Shown here one piece after another: positions 7,897 to 9,039 of a stretch of 9,039 nucleotides of DNA. The first letter of the stretch is position 1, and every line of letters begins with the position of its first letter. The DNA is from Candidatus Nanopelagicales bacterium. GTDB lineage: Bacteria; Actinomycetota; Actinomycetes; S36-B12. Both the position numbers and the translations under genes were made by a program. Below the pieces are notes generated by a model. It did not search any database, had not been told where the DNA came from, and was given only the letters and a program-made list of their open reading frames with translations. The stretch is from assembly GCA_023264215.1 (NCBI GenBank), contig JALQSY010000062.1:1-9039 (forward strand). Reading direction: 5' to 3'.

Positions 7897-9039
7897 GTGA
7901 GCGATACCGCTACCGCCCCTGCCAGCAAGTCCGGGCTCTCCGGCATGCTCCTGCCCGAGCTGAAGCAGCTTGCGCAGTCGCTTGGCATCACCGGGGCAAG
8001 CACGATGCGAAAGGGCGCCCTGATCGATGCGATCAGCGAGAAGCAGTCGGGCCGCAACGGCGCGTCCGGCAAGCAGCGCCAGCGCAAGGACGGCGCCGAG
8101 CCCGCCGAGGGTGCGGCTGCCGATGCCGGGGGCTCCGCCCCTGAGGGCCGCGAGTCCGGCCGCAACGACAACCGCGGCGAGCAGCGCAATGACAACCGCA
8201 GCAGCAACCGCGGCGAGCAGCGCAATGACAACCGCGGCGAGCAGCGCAATGACAACCGCCAGGACAGCTACGACGATGACGGCGAGGGAGGCTCGCGTCG
8301 CCGCCGTCGGCGCGGACGCGATCGATTCCGCGACCGCCGCGACCGCCGTCCGGGGGGATTCAACGATCAGGAGATCGAGGTCTCGGAGGACGACGTTCTC
8401 GTGCCTGTCGCAGGCATCCTCGACATCCTGGACAACTACGCCTTCGTCCGCACCGCCGGATACCTCCCCAGCCCCAACGACGTCTACGTCTCGCTGTCGA
8501 TGGTCAAGAAGAACGGCCTGCGCAAGGGCGACGCCGTGACCGGCGCCGTGCGCCAGCCGCGCGAGGGCGAGCGGCGGGAGAAGTTCAACCCGCTCGTGCG
8601 CATCGACACGGTCAATGGCACCGAGATCGACCAGGCACGCCAGCGCCCGGACTTCACCAAGCTGACGCCCCTGTATCCGCAGGAGCGGCTGCGCCTGGAG
8701 ACCGAGCCGGGCAACCTCACCACCCGCGTCATCGACCTCGTGGCGCCGATCGGCAAGGGGCAGCGCGGCCTCATCGTCTCGCCCCCCAAGGCCGGCAAGA
8801 CGATGGTGCTGCAGGCGATTGCCAATGCCATCACCGAGAACAACCCCGAATGCCACCTCATGGTCGTGCTCGTCGACGAGCGCCCCGAGGAGGTCACCGA
8901 CATGCAGCGCTCGGTCAAGGGAGAGGTCATCGCCTCCACCTTCGACCGGCCGCCGAGACCACACGATCGTCGCCGAACTCGCCATCGAGCGCGCCAAGCG
9001 GCTCGTGGAGCAGGGCAAGGACGTCGTCGTGCTGCTCGA
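7897..9039 (+). CDS. rho: Transcription termination factor Rho, 3'-truncated by window edge, with frameshift
   Basis: Rho is a hexameric RNA-dependent ATPase and translocase that ends transcription. The visible part has a Rho_N helical domain (about 12-48, LPELKQLAQSLGI...MRKGALI), a hydrophilic Arg/Asn/Gly-rich insertion (about 50-155) with RGEQRNDN repeats and an Arg-rich patch, the cold-shock RNA-binding domain (about 169-245, with YAFVRTAGYLPSPNDVYVS), and the ATPase core with Walker A SPPKAGKT (295-302) and VDERPEEVTDMQRSVKGEVIASTFDRP. After FDRPP (codon at 8953-8955) the frame is lost. A change to the third frame from about 8958 restores DHTIVAELAIERAKRLVEQG up to the Walker B VVVLL at the edge. 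Re-inserting two bases near 8957/8958 would repair it. This is more likely a sequence error than a real mutation, because the rest is intact and rho is essential in M. tuberculosis. Confidence 0.93.
   Translation, partial: MSDTATAPASKSGLSGMLLPELKQLAQSLGITGASTMRKGALIDAISEKQSGRNGASGKQRQRKDGAEPAEGAAADAGGSAPEGRESGRNDNRGEQRNDNRSSNRGEQRNDNRGEQRNDNRQDSYDDDGEGGSRRRRRRGRDRFRDRRDRRPGGFNDQEIEVSEDDVLVPVAGILDILDNYAFVRTAGYLPSPNDVYVSLSMVKKNGLRKGDAVTGAVRQPREGERREKFNPLVRIDTVNGTEIDQARQRPDFTKLTPLYPQERLRLETEPGNLTTRVIDLVAPIGKGQRGLIVSPPKAGKTMVLQAIANAITENNPECHLMVVLVDERPEEVTDMQRSVKGEVIASTFDRPPRPHDRRRTRHRARQAARGAGQGRRRAAR
8173..8256 (+). repeat. Three identical 24-bp in-frame repeats in rho
   Basis: A 24-bp unit encoding RGEQRNDN occurs at 8173-8196, 8209-8232 and 8233-8256 with no base differences. 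A 12-bp spacer encoding RSSN separates the first two copies, and the last two are in direct tandem. The repeats sit in the low-complexity insertion of Rho (residues 93-120). Their perfect nucleotide identity suggests recent duplication by slippage or unequal crossing over, and copy number may vary between strains. They are part of a gene and are not a CRISPR array. Confidence 0.9.

Noticed and set aside
8173..8256. Evenly spaced identical 24-bp repeats suggesting a CRISPR-like array
   Set aside because: The repeats are in frame inside rho, two are directly adjacent without a spacer, and there are no cas genes. They encode a peptide repeat.
7837..9018. A 393-codon minus-strand frame with an Ala/Val/Leu-rich segment that looks like membrane helices
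   Set aside because: The hydrophobic stretch is the reverse complement of the GC-rich repeat-containing insertion of rho. Rho motifs on the plus strand account for the region.

Overview
The window looks like a piece of chromosome from a high-GC Actinomycetota species. The codons are strongly G/C-biased at the third position, several genes start with GTG, and two genes look leaderless. The gene order argS - lysA - hom - thrC - thrB - rho is the one I know from Mycobacterium tuberculosis (Rv1292 to Rv1297) and related actinobacteria. I cannot assign a genus. It is conserved housekeeping sequence. I see no mobile element, CRISPR array, phage gene, defence system, tRNA or rRNA.

Layout: (1) 1-212 is non-coding and ends in a probable promoter fused to the argS start. 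(2) 213-1871 (+) is argS, arginyl-tRNA synthetase. (3) 1849-2856 (-) is a polytopic membrane protein, perhaps DUF2157-like. It runs tail-to-tail into argS with a 23-bp overlap and interrupts the usual argS-lysA neighbourhood. (4) 2857-2962 is a divergent control region with two inverted repeats and the lysA promoter. (5) 2963-4372 (+) is lysA, diaminopimelate decarboxylase. (6) 4436-5728 hom, 5725-6795 thrC and 6798-7724 thrB (all +) form a tightly coupled threonine operon with a 4-bp overlap and then a 2-nt gap. (7) 7725-7896 is the rho promoter and leader, with a GC-only hairpin and a C-rich stretch. (8) 7897 to the window edge (+) is rho, cut off near its Walker B motif and carrying an apparent 2-base deletion near 8956-8959.

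Working together: Hom reduces aspartate semialdehyde to homoserine, ThrB phosphorylates it and ThrC makes threonine. LysA closes the lysine branch from the same aspartate semialdehyde. The first enzymes of the pathway (aspartokinase, aspartate semialdehyde dehydrogenase) are not in the window. ArgRS and Rho are translation and transcription genes linked by conserved synteny rather than pathway.

I did not find a new biological system. The points worth a second look are the rho frameshift, the shared leaderless promoter motif of argS and lysA, the palindromes between the membrane gene and lysA, the extra membrane gene itself, and the rho leader with its alternative start.
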